Of a DNA stretch of 64,000 nucleotides, positions 11,277-22,460 are shown piece after piece. This stretch comes from Anthonomus grandis grandis (lineage: Eukaryota > Arthropoda > Insecta > Coleoptera > Curculionidae). Within the stretch, counting starts at the first letter, position 1. Each line of letters begins with the position of its first letter. The stretch lies in NCBI RefSeq assembly GCF_022605725.1, contig NC_065546.1:29384227-29448226 (forward strand), given 5' to 3'. The translations under genes were made by a program, and so were the position numbers. The notes beneath the pieces are model-generated. The model searched no databases and had not been told where the DNA came from. It saw nothing but the letters and a program-made list of their open reading frames with translations.

Positions 11277-11931
11277 TAATAATATAATAACAACCTTTGG
11301 AATTATAAAGATAGAACCCACAAAATTTGGGAAATCATCCTTCAAAGTTTGAGATTTCGTGTATCTCCAAATTGCTATGAATGCGCCTTAATATGCGTAT
11401 GGGGTATTATACGAAATACAAACGTACCTTAAGTTTACGTCTGTTTCTGTCAGGTTGGACTTGAACTTGCTAGGTTAATGGCTCTGCTACGAGGCAATCT
11501 GCCAGCACGATTTGGAGAGTCGGGAAAACCATCAGGTATGTACCTTGCTCCCCGAATCGATAATTTTCACAATTTTTAATACTGAAATGAACAGTAACGC
11601 TTCCCCCACGATGCATTCGGCATCTATTAAGATTTTTTTATTAAGATTTTTCATCATCTTTTAAGATTTTTGTGTTGTGCTCTTTATCTGTGTGATTTGG
11701 GATTTTTTGTGAATATCTTGTGTTCCTCTAAAACTAGAAACTTATGCCTAAGAGCCAATATAAGGTTAATGCTTTATTCACATCAAAAAATGTAGGTTTT
11801 GTTTTATTTAAAAAGATATTTGGAGGAAATCTGGTAAGGAATACCCATAGTATTAGTAAGTATAGGTAAATCTATTAGTTTTAGTTATATATAGAAATTA
11901 ATTAAAGAATTTTTTTGCCTTTTGAGCCATG
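11277..11931 (+). other. Non-element stretch containing an exon-like segment (11454-11535)
   Basis: Mostly AT-rich with no long frame. Within it, 82 bases at 11454-11535 are framed by a strong acceptor (GTCTGTTTCTGTCAG) and a consensus donor (CAG/GTATGT). One frame is open and reads with protein-like composition, including ELARLMALLRGNLPARFGES. This looks like an internal exon of a real single-copy host gene, but I do not recognise the protein and no partner exon was found in the window. Confidence 0.4.
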
Positions 11932-12200
11932 CCAAGTCTGCTGTGTTCCCGGGTGTAAATTTAATTACAAAAGTAGTTTAAGAGCAGGGCAGGTAAGTAT
12001 TTCTGTTTTTGGCTTCCCCAAAGATGAACAACTTAAAATTAAGTGGCTAAAAGCCATACCTAGAGATAATTGAGCTCCTACTCAATATTCTGTAGTTTAT
12101 GCCAAGCATTTTCACTCGAATTATATTAGCCGTGAAGATGATTTTTTTACCTGGTTTACTTTCTAATGGCACACTCACTAAGATTAGAGTTAAAGCAAGA
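11932..12200 (+). pseudogene. THAP domain of a P-type transposase (5' part, split by BEL/Pao copy 2)
   Basis: A THAP zinc finger (sequence-specific DNA binding, C2CH) is readable: a VPGCKFNYKSS start, VFGFPKDEQLKIKWLKAIPR around 12012-12063, and AKHFHSNYISREDDF at the end. The third zinc ligand, normally Cys in the CAKHF motif, is Tyr here. There is also a frameshift at the start and a stop after IPRDN. The gene is cut at 12200 by an LTR element and resumes at 21421; the same 5 bases (CAAGA) flank the insertion on both sides. Confidence 0.8.
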
Positions 12201-12613
12201 TGTGGGGGCTAGCTAAAACTACCCGTCTTAGCTGCTTTATCCACTTAAAATACTCGGATACAGATCAAATGATAAACTACGAATTCCTCGAACTCAGAAC
12301 GAAATTTATTCATACTTGAGTTACAAATGATAGAGAAAACAAATAAACACTTCTTACACAGTTATCGGGAGTATTTAACAAACATTAAACTTAAAATTTA
12401 CATGAGTAACCACATGATTACAGAGGGCCAAAACACGGCGGCCGCGCGACGTCACTTAATCGTTACCGAATCGATGACAATAGACGACTGACTTATTGTC
12501 CCGGGCGCGGAAAAATAACAGCGCGTAACTATAAATAGATTGACAGTTGCGCCCTGTTGCCACTACACTTAAACTAATTATAAAATTAGGGGAAAATAAT
12601 ACTGTCCCGAACA
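12201..12613 (-). repeat. 3' LTR of BEL/Pao copy 2
   Basis: Plus-strand ends TGTGGGGGCTAGC and CTGTCCCGAACA. It is the uninterrupted copy of the LTR and serves as reference for the split 5' LTR. Confidence 0.93.
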
Positions 12614-12722
12614 TTCTCCCACCTGAGAAATATTTTCATATAAAGATTTCTCACACCTCAGGAGAGACAGTCAGCAATGAACTATTATTATACTACAGTC
12701 TACTTACAGTCAGTTAACAAAA

Positions 12723-13125
12723 TCACAAATACCTCGCAGGTATTTTGTTGACACGTCCACACCGAGTCACTTTCACTGCCTCAGCCGACCTGTTAAACAC
12801 ATCTTCGGTTATTCCACTCGCCTCCTTACTGTCTTGGAACGCTTCTGGTGTAGTGGATTCAGGACCAGAAGTTGCGTCCACATCTCGCTCCATAGTAATA
12901 CACTTCAGCGGGTAAAGTCGTTGCAGGGGTCTCAATATTTCACCTCTGGGAGTTTCTAACCGCACTTAACGCACTTGACCATCTTTACCCGGTAAAAGTT
13001 CACTAACCTTACCCATTGGCCAGTCCATTCGCTTAGAATTGTCATTACCAATTAGCACTAAGTCTCCCATCCGGACTGGACTGCACTTTGCTTTTTTGGA
13101 TAGTAACTTCAATTATCCCATATAT
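12723..13125 (-). pseudogene. BEL/Pao copy 2 integrase C-terminal domain
   Basis: Minus-strand reading gives the DUF5641 pattern: MGDLVLIGNDNSKRMDWPMG near 13070-13010, then KVSELLPGKDGQVR and the closing LETPRGEILRPLQRLYPLK (12960-12905). A stop just upstream of the 12965 frame and a frame change near 13126 separate it from the integrase core. A tail rich in acidic residues follows to 12723. Confidence 0.8.
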
Positions 13126-14093
13126 TCAGTGCGAAATCGCGCGCGTAAATCGTCTTGCAAACGTTGGAAAGGCATATCGAGAGGCTTTACGAGACAAGGA
13201 AGCGCGGTCAACAGAATCACAGAAAAACAAAGATGGAGTAAGAGGAGCCAAGTCCGTGGGATCCTTGGAACAATATGTTAACGGTCGAGCATTGACAATA
13301 GCTTCACAGTCACAAACCAAGGTTAATAATTGTTCAAAGTCCAAACACGCGTGACCCAACATTTTCCGTAATAGTTGTTTGAGAACTCCAATCAACCGTT
13401 CCCAAAACTCACCCCACCACGCCGCTGTCGGGGGGTTAAACTTCCAAACGATACGTTGCATACTGGTATCGCGTCAAATCGAGTCCCAATTAAGAGCCGA
13501 TAAAGCGTTTTCCGCAATAAAATGAAATTAGTCCCGTTGTCGATATAAATCTTTTTAGGTCTACCGCGCCGAGCTACAAAACGACGAAACACTTGCAAAA
13601 ACCCCGCGGTCGAAAGTGACGTGCATAACTCCAAATGAACCGCGCGGTACACCGCACATGTGAAAAGACACAACCACGCTTTTTGTCCAGTTCTTAGGGA
13701 TAATAACGGGCCAGCAAAGTCCACGCCGGTGATCTTAAATGGAACTGCCAAACGCCCTTGATCCAAAGGTAACGGTGGTGATTGAACAACCAAGGGTTTT
13801 CCATGCTGTCGTTTGCACACTACACATCTGGATATGACACTTCGAATACTACGTCTTCTTCCCAAAATCCAATATTTTTCTCGTAAGAGACTCAGTAGAC
13901 CTTGGGTTCTAACATGGCAAGACTTCGTATGCTCGAACCAAATCAAACTCTGTACTAAAGGATGCTTGGCAGGCAAAATAACGGGAAATCGGAAATATTC
14001 AGTATCTTCCCTGTTAGACACTCTTGATTTCAATCTAAGCACTCCTTTTTGAAGAATGATGAAATGGTTGAAGATTGCTGATATTTTTATCAT
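13126..14093 (-). pseudogene. BEL/Pao copy 2 integrase
   Basis: The order is zinc finger (HTKSCHVRTQGLLSLLREKYW, CVVCKRQHG) and core with all three acidic positions visible: GVDFAGPLLS (D), KIYIDNGTNF (D), and, after a frameshift near 13450, GEFWERLIGVLK (E). The two frames 14093-13392 and 13461-13126 overlap out of phase, so the gene is broken. It would integrate element cDNA. Confidence 0.9.
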
Positions 14094-14119
14094 CTTCTCC
14101 CGAAAAACACTCTTGCTGG

Positions 14120-14870
14120 ATTAATTTAAATGCCAAGGTCTCGGCAGCCGTAAATTCTTCAGCACTCAACTCGCCACTTTTCTTATTGTCTAAAAGCGTG
14201 ATGTTATAACAAAACCGGAGAATCCAACCAAGCATCCGCATTGTCTTGTGATAATTCGAAAAGTAGGATAAATTCAATTCACTCTGGATATTTAAATCTG
14301 CAAGGGCCTATACCAGCTGTTTTCGTCGCTCCTGTAAAATCACCTCTTCATTGTAGTTTGGGTTTTCCAAAGGCCATTGGTCTGGTTCCTGATAGAGCCA
14401 CGTAGGTTCCTCCCACCATTTAGCTTCAAATAATTGCTTTGAAAAACAAGCCCAGGAAGGCAGATCTGCAGGATTACAAACCCTTGGTATATGTCTCCAA
14501 TGTTCCGCTATGGTTAGCTTTCGGATCTCCATAACCCTATTCTAGACAAATGTTCCCCATTGGTACTTTATTTGTATCTACGATATTACCGTAGATTAAT
14601 CGCTCCAAAAATAACAATTTGCGGTAGTATTAAGATTTTTTATGACATTCTTAAAAAGCCTTGCACATATTACTGCGGCCAAAAGCTCGAGCCTTGGTAT
14701 CGTCATTTTCTTTAGTGGTGATACCCTAGATTTGCTTGCTAACAAAAAAACATTGACTTTGTGGTGCACAGCCACTCTCAAAAAAATTGCACATGCATAG
14801 GAATCCTTGCTAGCGTCACAAAAGGTATATATGCTAACATCTTGTATTGCACCCACCAGTCAAAGTCCAT
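14120..14870 (-). pseudogene. BEL/Pao copy 2 RNase H
   Basis: Motifs: YTFCDASKDSYACAIFLR, SRVSPLKKMTIPRLELLAAV, NCYFWSD (first frame, 14856-14596), then after a stop HIPRVCNPADLPSWACFSKQ (14532-14308), the counterpart of the ADxxSRG signature. The stretch down to 14120 is the linker towards integrase, containing FKLIQQECFSGE in another frame. Confidence 0.85.
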
Positions 14871-15660
14871 CTTGTAATTCGTATTTGCATCAGATATGGT
14901 AGTTCTCGCACCCATCATTTAAAAACTTGTGCATTCTCCTGATCCACTGTTTCATTCCAAGTCAGTTGCTTTACCCACAGTTTCTGTAATAATAATTTGG
15001 GAAGCAATACTGCTGCTGATGTAAATCCTATGGGATCAAACACTTTCTGAGTTAACGATAGAATTTCTCTCTTAGTGACCACTAAGATGTCAACATCAAT
15101 TTATAAAAAACCTGGATTAAGAGTTAGAACATCTTGGTCGGGATTACAAATTAAACCAAGTACAGGGCAGGGAACAGATTCTTTTTCCAAATTACCAATT
15201 CTCGTGTGCTCCCACCCTCTCAATTCGAATTGTCCTTTTGCCATGATTGCCACAGACTCGCGAATAAAGAGATCTAAAGTGTCACCATCTGGCACACTTG
15301 TGACCCAATTGTCCACATAAAAGCTGTGCCGTAATCTCTCAATAGTGTCTCGTAAATAAGAACTGCTGCAGTCACCTTTTCTGAGGAATTGCTTAAGATG
15401 ATACTCCAATGTCACACCTAATAGAAAAGGACTGCTATTCACTCCAAATTCAACTCTCCTAAATCTAAAAACAACCTCATTGTGCTGATCATCTTCCCAC
15501 AGGAACCTTAAAAAATCACGATCATTTCCATGCACGCTGATTTGCAGGAAAGCTTTGCGGATGTCCGCTATAACTCCTAGTTTATATTCTCGAAATCTTA
15601 AAAGCAGCGCCGGTATCAACTCCACAAGATTCAAACCCTTTTCTAGACAATTGTTAAGTA
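14871..15660 (-). pseudogene. BEL/Pao copy 2 reverse transcriptase, catalytic half
   Basis: The frame 15634-15101 reads GVIADIRKAFLQISVHGNDR, RFRRVEFGVNSSPFLLG and the catalytic box FYVDNWVTSV. Asn in the second Asp position (YVDN) also occurs in the roo-like BEL branch as I recall it, so it is not necessarily a defect. The thumb continues in broken frames to about 14871. A stop near 15100 and a frameshift near 15660 disrupt the gene. Confidence 0.85.
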
Positions 15661-15739
15661 CGGTTTGTTCTTCTCATGCGCAGACGCATCGAATACCGGT
15701 CTCAACTTTATGGTCATACTGCTGTCTTTGATTACTACA

Positions 15740-16897
15740 TTATATTATTATTACACCTTTATTAACGTGCACTTCCGGGTTAATCCGTTCGATAATTTTC
15801 TCTGCTTCCCACTCTTTAAACACTTGGTCACACTGTTGAAAAAGTCCATCTCGTCTTAGTTTGCTAATATTGGACTTCAACCTCTTTTGAGCCAGACCGT
15901 AATTAGACGGGAGGGGAGGGTGTCTATCAACCCACGGTAATCTAACCTCATATCGCCCTTCATCATTGATGCGAACTGTTTCAAGAAATAGCTCCTTGGC
16001 TACCATCGCCATTTCTTCTTTAGTTCTCTGCTCCGTTGGCTCTTTAATACCGAGAGTATCCAGTTCCCAAAGTTGTTCTATAGAGGCATCCTTCACAAAG
16101 AGATTTAGAGTTGTCATAGCAGCACCTATATTTCTCTTTCCATTAGTTACAACCTTTCCTATGACTGTCCATCCTAACCTAGTCTCAATCGCTATCAGAC
16201 CACAAGACAAAGACTTTTGGTTTCCCGTATACAAAACACCAGCTACATCTGCTCCTAACAATAGCTCTATGGGCTCGGCATCTTGGAAATCGGAAAGTTG
16301 AATACCTAGGTCTGCCAATTCATCTGACCATTGACCACTTAATATTGGAGGTATATTACTACATATAATAGGCTGATCCAGAACCTCCTTGGAAAACACA
16401 AAGTTTTCACCACTTAACGTAATATCATACCATTGATGGTTATAACCTGCCTCTCTACCTCCAAATAAACAATAAATCACCTTTTCAGAGAGCTTGGATT
16501 TATATTCGAGTTGAGCAGCTGTTGACTTTAAAATATAACTCCTCTGGGAACAACTATCCACTAACGTCCTCACTGACTTGTACCCATTTAAACATTTCAG
16601 TTGGACTCGAACGGTTTGCAAAAATACATAGGTGTTAGTGTAATTCGCCAACGTCTGATCACGTACAATAGTTCTCTCTTCTCGGACGTCACTGCTTTGA
16701 CCACCATTATAGCATTTTTCCTGTTTGGAAGCGACTTGATTGACTGACAGACTAGGACACATCAAAACAAGGTAAGATTTTTCACAAACAACACAATTGA
16801 AACGCCCTTTACACCTTCGAGATTGATGACCCACTTTCAAGCAACGGAAGCAAGCTTTCTTACTGGACAAACTATTTTTCTTTTCCTCTAGTGACAT
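15740..16897 (-). pseudogene. BEL/Pao copy 2 zinc knuckles, protease and start of RT
   Basis: This 385-codon frame is the longest open part of the element. It starts with knuckles (CFRCLKVGHQSRRCKGRFNC), has the protease active site as TLVDSCSQRSYIL, and ends in the RT N-terminus (WVDRHPPLPSNYGLAQKRL, then FKEWEAEKIIERI). The active-site Gly of D-S-G is Cys here, probably inactivating. The frame overlaps the gag frame at 16888-16897. Confidence 0.88.
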
Positions 16898-18020
16898 TTC
16901 ATTGGCTTTGAAGCAAGAGGTATTTTCATGAGATCTACTTTCATGAGATCACTTCTAACAGCCTTTCTTTTCTTAAAATTATCATCATAAGAACACAATC
17001 TGACACCTGACATACGTTCCATCAAACCAAAACCGTCTGCGGCCAAACTAATCCTCTGTTCATTCTCCACCTCACTACTGAGGAATTTCATTAAACCTTT
17101 TAACCTCAACTCTAACACAGAACCACCAGGATCATCGGCGACATCGCTTGGAATACTGGTTACTAAAAAGGGTGAACGTTGCCAAACTCGAAGCAAATCT
17201 GGAGGTATACATGACTCAATCAACGGAAAAAGTAAAGCTGAACAACTTTCCGTTGTAATACCCAAAGTCTCAAGTGCCCGCAGTTGTGTCTCAATTTTAT
17301 CATGGAGCATAGTAATGTCCATCTTTTGTTTTCCAGTAGCGCTACCCAAAATTCATTTAAGAAGTTCCCTGATATAGACCTCAATCTGCATGTCTTTATT
17401 GCCGAACCTACTTTGCATACAATCAATAATTTTGACATAATTCTCGCTTACAACTGGAAAACTTTCAACAAGCTGTCTTGCTCGACTTCCTGGGATTGTC
17501 GTCTACCACAAATACTCGATTTTGTCATGGTCATCAATGTCAGAGTCACTATGAATTTTCTGGAACTGGCTCCAAAAAGACAACCACCCCTGAACACTAC
17601 CATCATAAGGTTTTAACTCAATGCGAGGTAATTTAAACTTTCGCTTACCTTGGGTTTCTCCTGTCATCGAATTTACACTAGGCACAATACGGGTACTAGA
17701 CTCTAAATCGATATCCACGAAAAGTTTTTCACACCTTAGGTTCAGTTCAAAAAACCGTTTGATATACATATCACAACTGTCCACCTCGGTAGAATGTTCA
17801 TCTTCCGATGCGTCCTCCAATAACTTTTAAAAATCGCACTATCCCGCACTTTCAAATCTTCTGCTTTCGGTTTTAAATTCTCCCATAAAACACGAATAGC
17901 CTCACTATTGTCCTCCGAACGGGAGCCATCTAACAAATTCGCGAGTTCATTGGCTGTTCTCGTGAAAGATCCACGGTAAACTTTTCGAGCCTTTTTCTGA
18001 GCTTTTAGTTCCTGATCCAT
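16888..18020 (-). pseudogene. BEL/Pao copy 2 gag
   Basis: The start MDQELKAQKKARKVYRGSFT lies about 170 bp inside the 5' LTR. The DUF1759-type core is in the next frame (KFKLPRIELKPYDGSVQGWL, then SFWSQFQKIHSD), followed by the helical part (METQLRALETLGI-like region, 17320-17210) and a basic C-terminal stretch. At least two frameshifts (near 17825 and 17505) break it. Gag would form the particle. Confidence 0.85.
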
Positions 18021-18497
18021 GGTAACTAGTCAAAACCACGTCTCACACGATATGTGATTAACCAAAAATCAATATTTCCCGATATACAGAATCTTGATTC
18101 AAAATCCAAACGAACTTATCCGTACTCTTAACTGTGAAAACTCAAGCGTCGATTTGCCACTGTAAGCCGAGGTCCTGTCACGGTCGCCAAAATGTGGGGG
18201 CTAGCTAAAACTACCCGTCTTAGCTGCTTTATCCACTTAAAATACTCGGATACAGGGCAAATGATAAACTACGAATTCCTCGAACTCAGAACGTAATTTA
18301 TTCATACTTGAATTACAAATGATAGAGAAAACAAATAAACACTTCTTACATAGTTATCGGCAGTATTTAGCAAACATTAAACTTAAAATTTACATGAGTA
18401 ACCACATGATTACAGAGGGCCAAAACACGGCGGCTGCGCGACGCTACTTAATCGTTACCGAATCGATGACAATAGATGCCTGACTTATTGTCCGGGG

Positions 18498-21299
18498 CAG
18501 TGTTGCCAGGTGGCTCGAAGCTTTTTACGGTAGGTAGAACCGGAAAAATACGGTAGAAAACGGGAGATATACGATGAAGATTGAAGATGTCAAATTGGTT
18601 GTTTTTACATGAAGTGACGGTCTGTTTAAATGACTTTTTATAATTGTACGTTCAGTTGTAAATACGTTTTACCAGAAAATAATTACAAAACAAAAAAAAA
18701 AACATAATAAAAAAAAAATTAATGCAGAAAAACTTCAAAAACTAAGCCTAAATTAAGTGAAAACAAAACTAAACACAAAAAATAAAGTAACAGAACCACT
18801 TAATTAAAAAAAAACGACTATAAGATCTCGTCATTATCAGAGTCCTGCTCGTAAATGTCTTTAGTTAGCAGTTTTCGCACATCATTTTCAACATTAAAGC
18901 TATAGCAACTTCCGTCGGAATCAACTAATCTCTTACTATGTAATAGTCCCTCAATGGTTTTTGTGTTTAATCTATTTCTCTGCTTATTTTTTAATATATT
19001 GACAACCGAAAAAATTCTCTCGACATTTGCACTAGAATGCGGTAAGGACAATATATTAAAAACAAGTAAGGATAAATTGCGGAACATATTCAATCCATTT
19101 CCATAATTTATCTTACTTACTTCAGACCAAAATTCTAATATGTCGTTAGATTCAGGCAACTCGGTGTTTCTTAATAGTCTCCACTCATTATCTAATTGAA
19201 GATCGCCCTGATTTATCCCAAAATTACCCAATTTTAATGAAATATTTGCAATGGAATTAATTTTTTTGCTTCGCACGCAATCAGGATTTATAAACTATAA
19301 ATCTTCCAGGATATTATTTTTCAAAGGACACCTTTTTAGTAATTGGTCCAGGGCCTCTATATAAAATTCTAAACACTTTAACTTTACAAATTCTAAATCA
19401 TTTTTATCTACAGTAGAAGTAGAAATGTCAGAACCAAAATACATCTCTTCAATGGGCAACATATTTCTCGGATTTTTATAGTCTATATCGAATATTGCAG
19501 TTTTATCAATAATGTCTCTTTTTATAAAACAGTCCAAAATAGTTTTTATGACGGATTTGATGTTTGAATATATGTAACTAATTTGTGGTGGTTCTGACTG
19601 CATTTTCAGGTTTAAGTTATTAAAATATGGAAGAACATAATTTAAAAATTGTAAAAAGAGTTTATTTTTTTGATTTTTCAGAGAGGTTACAATATTGGAA
19701 GCTTTATCGTCTTTAGGACTATTGTAAGAGATGTCTGTAAAAAACAATACAAGTGCATTATACTGTTCTAGAACCCTACGCATAACAGCAAGTAATGACA
19801 TCCATATTATTTGAGATGGATGCAAAATTTTGTGTATTTTAACTTGGGCGAACTCCTGAAATTGTTTTAGTTCAGATACCCGTTTTGGGCTATTACTAAA
19901 ATAGTTATATATATCCCTTGTTAACTGTTCAATATAATTTGGAATTTTTGCACAAGCATAAGACGCAACTAAATGGAAACTATGACATATACATTTTAAA
20001 ATAAATAGGTTAGGTATAGATTCCGAAAATCGCGCTGCAACTGAATTGTAACGTCCCATCATTACATTAGCTCCGTCAGCTGCAAAACCGATCATATTTT
20101 GGTTGTAATCGATGTTATTTTTATTAAAAAAATCTGTAATTTGATTAAAGAGGCTCTCGGCGTTTGCATTTTCGACTTCTAATAGACTTAAGAAAGAATC
20201 TTGAATTGCTTTATCATAAAACACCCTAACTACTAGACATAACTGTTTTGTACAAGTACGGTCATTTGGCTCATCAATTATTAAACTAAATTTCTTAATT
20301 TTTAACATGGAAATAAGTTTTTCTTTGGGAAAACGGCCTAGTACATGTTTAATAATGTTTGTCGTTTTAGTACGAGCACACTTTATGTTCTTGGCTATGT
20401 TGGAGTCTGGAAAGATTGACTGCAATGAATTCGGCATGTGGTCCATAACGCGCATGGGTAAATTGTATTCAACAACAAAAGCACACAGCTTAATTTCTGC
20501 ATCTTTTACTGCATTATGCGTAGATGCATGTCCTAAAAAACTAGTCAAGCTTCTCTCAGTTTTTTTGCTTCTACAGTTATCTGAGTGCTTTTTTCCAACA
20601 GCATGCCTTTCTAGTTGTATTTTGCCTGATTTAATATCTATATCAACGTGACATGCAGAACAGTAAGCAAAATATTCTCGCTACAAAATTCTTTGCTATT
20701 TTTACATAAAAAAAAATTCTATAAGAATCATACCTTTTTACTTTTTTCAAGCCAGCCTTTAAAATTACTTTCTTCTTCCCATGAAATCTTATAAACTTGG
20801 GAATATTTTCTTTTCTTTACAACTTTGGCACTAGTATGACTGGTACTGGAATCACTGTCAGACATTATTATGTTAATATTAATAAATATTCACTCAATAA
20901 TATAACGCAACATAAACCACCAACCACCAACTGGAAAAGCGCATACATTAATACCGATTATCGTCTCGGGTCTCGGCAGGGTCAGGCGTCGATCGGATTG
21001 GATTATTTCACCAATGTCTTTTTGTGTGAATCCCCGCAAGCCCAACTTGCAGCTCGCAGTAATAATCCTAGCTGCCACGCTGCCAGTGTTACCGTCATAG
21101 ACGCGCGAATATATGTTTTCACATTTTCTTTAAAAAATCATCAAAGACAGAGAAAAATAAATAAGCAAATATTTATTGTTTTATGTCATTCATCCTTTAA
21201 ATTAAAAATGCGGTAGAATCTGCAGTTAAAACGGTAGGGCGGTAGATCGAGGTGGAAAACGGTAGATCTACCGTAAAAACGGTAGACCTGGCAGCACTG
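18498..21299 (-). mobile_element. Complete hAT DNA transposon
   Basis: 2802 bp with terminal inverted repeats CAGTGTTGCCAGGT (left) and CAGTGCTGCCAGGT (right, reverse complement), one mismatch. It is flanked by the 8-bp target duplication GTCCGGGG (18490-18497 and 21300-21307). End sequence and duplication length are those of hAT elements. It carries one transposase gene on the minus strand and inserted into a BEL/Pao LTR, so it is younger than that element. Confidence 0.95.
18818..20865 (-). pseudogene. hAT transposase, two exons, one internal stop
   Basis: Exon 1 (20865-20734, 44 codons, start MSDSDSSTSHTSAKVV) is joined by a short intron (20733-20681, GT...AG) in phase to exon 2 (20680-18818). 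An N-terminal zinc finger is seen (YFAYCSACHVD with C-x2-C, then ERHAVGKKHSDNC). The catalytic domain has SLIIDEPNDRT, GFAADGANVMMGRY and CICHSFHLVASYACAK. The C-terminal dimerisation domain has LSLPHSSANVERIFSVVN with the expected Glu. The only lesion seen is a TAG codon at 19292-19294 between LEDL and FINPDC. Total length about 664 residues, usual for a hAT. Without the stop it would look intact; with it, this copy is probably inactive. Confidence 0.9.
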
Positions 21300-21420
21300 G
21301 TCCGGGGGGCGGAAAAATAACGGCGCGTAATTATAAATAGATTGACAGATGAGCGCTGTTGCCACTACACTTAAACTAATTATGAAATTAGGGGAAAATA
21401 ATACTGTCCCGAACACAAGA

Positions 21421-22367
21421 TTAGTTTACTCAGCAGTGCCTCAAATTTTTCCAAATTTACCTGCATATTTAACAAAAACATCCTACTAGAAAAAGTCCAG
21501 ACGAAAGAAATAGTGAACAACAAAAATATAAAGAACTTGCCAATGAAGCCTCTGAGCAACTTGGTTTCATAACAAATTTTCAAGATCTTATAAGTTATTA
21601 TTCCCAAAAAAATCTATTATCTGACCTGTGAATGTAAAAATTATTGGGGATATAAAACTATATTTCTATACTTTAAACTTGAATGATGCTTGTATAAATA
21701 TTATTAATCAAATATCAATAGATAGCGACCTACATGTTAAAGTCTTTTTAAAAAATAATGAGTTGTCCAAAATGACCTAAAATGGATTTTATCTTTCAAA
21801 TTGAAATTAAGTAGGTGGTCTTAACTCGAAAATCTATTAACTAAGTATAAGTCTTATGATTATTGTGAGCTTAATAAACCATACTCTTCATCTCTAGAGA
21901 AGTTTCATGAGTTCATTAACCAAAATTCAGATTTCTTAAAACAGGCGTTAAATTTACTGGAAAGTTCTGATTCACACAACTTAGAGGATGAAAAAGATAG
22001 TGACATTTAAAATCGAGTAATACTTTTAATAGACCAAAGAACTTTACAAAAAAGCAAAAATGTTATTGCTCATCAACTATAGTAATGTCTTTTATGTTGT
22101 ATATTATATCCCCTTGCGCATATGAATTGCTTAGAGATTATGTTATTCTACCCACCAAGAGGTACCTACAGTATCTTTCTTCTAGCTTTGATGTGTCACC
22201 AAATTCTGACTAATAAAACTAACGACACCACTAATTATTTAAACATTGTGTCCCCTTCCTTAGCACCGACTGAGAAAGTTGTTAATTTATTAATTAATGA
22301 AATATATATAACTAAAAGACTAGACTATAGGGGAAAAAGTCTAATAATGCATTTATATAATTATTAA
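21421..22367 (+). pseudogene. P-type transposase, 3' continuation after BEL/Pao copy 2
   Basis: Continues the THAP gene at 11932. FPNLPAYLTKT is the usual post-THAP segment. After frameshifts come a coil (YKELANEASEQLGF), a LEKFHEFINQNSDFL region, an HTH-like ISPSAYELLRDYVILPTKRY segment near 22105-22165 and the start of the catalytic domain with VVNLLINEIYITKRLDYRGK. The family has Asp in the LLxDEI box; here it is Asn. The frame then ends and the rest of the catalytic domain is absent. This is a dead, 3'-truncated gene. Confidence 0.75.
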
Positions 22368-22460
22368 CGGCGCCTATACATATTTGAATCAATAAATCAA
22401 TTACATAAATAAAATATTCTCATTTGTAATTAAAGCAAAATCAAAATTGAACGTCCATCT

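Larger units (their letters stand above)
12201..21415 (-). mobile_element. BEL/Pao LTR retrotransposon, copy 2, split by a hAT element
   Basis: The element is bounded by LTRs of equal length (413 bp once the hAT insertion is removed) with TG...CA ends, and by a 5-bp target duplication CAAGA (12196-12200 and 21416-21420). Reading on the minus strand it has gag, protease, RT, RNase H, integrase and the DUF5641 tail. By eye the LTRs differ at about 20 of 413 positions, so this insertion is old. It sits inside a P-type transposase gene, and its own 5' LTR was later hit by the hAT at 18498-21299. Confidence 0.95.
18193..21415 (-). repeat. 5' LTR of BEL/Pao copy 2, interrupted
   Basis: 18193-18497 plus 21308-21415 add up to 413 bp, the same as the intact LTR at 12201-12613. 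The gap is the hAT element with duplicated GTCCGGGG. Inside the LTR, next to 18193, the minus strand reads TTTGGCGACCGTGACAGG, the probable primer-binding site. Confidence 0.93.
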
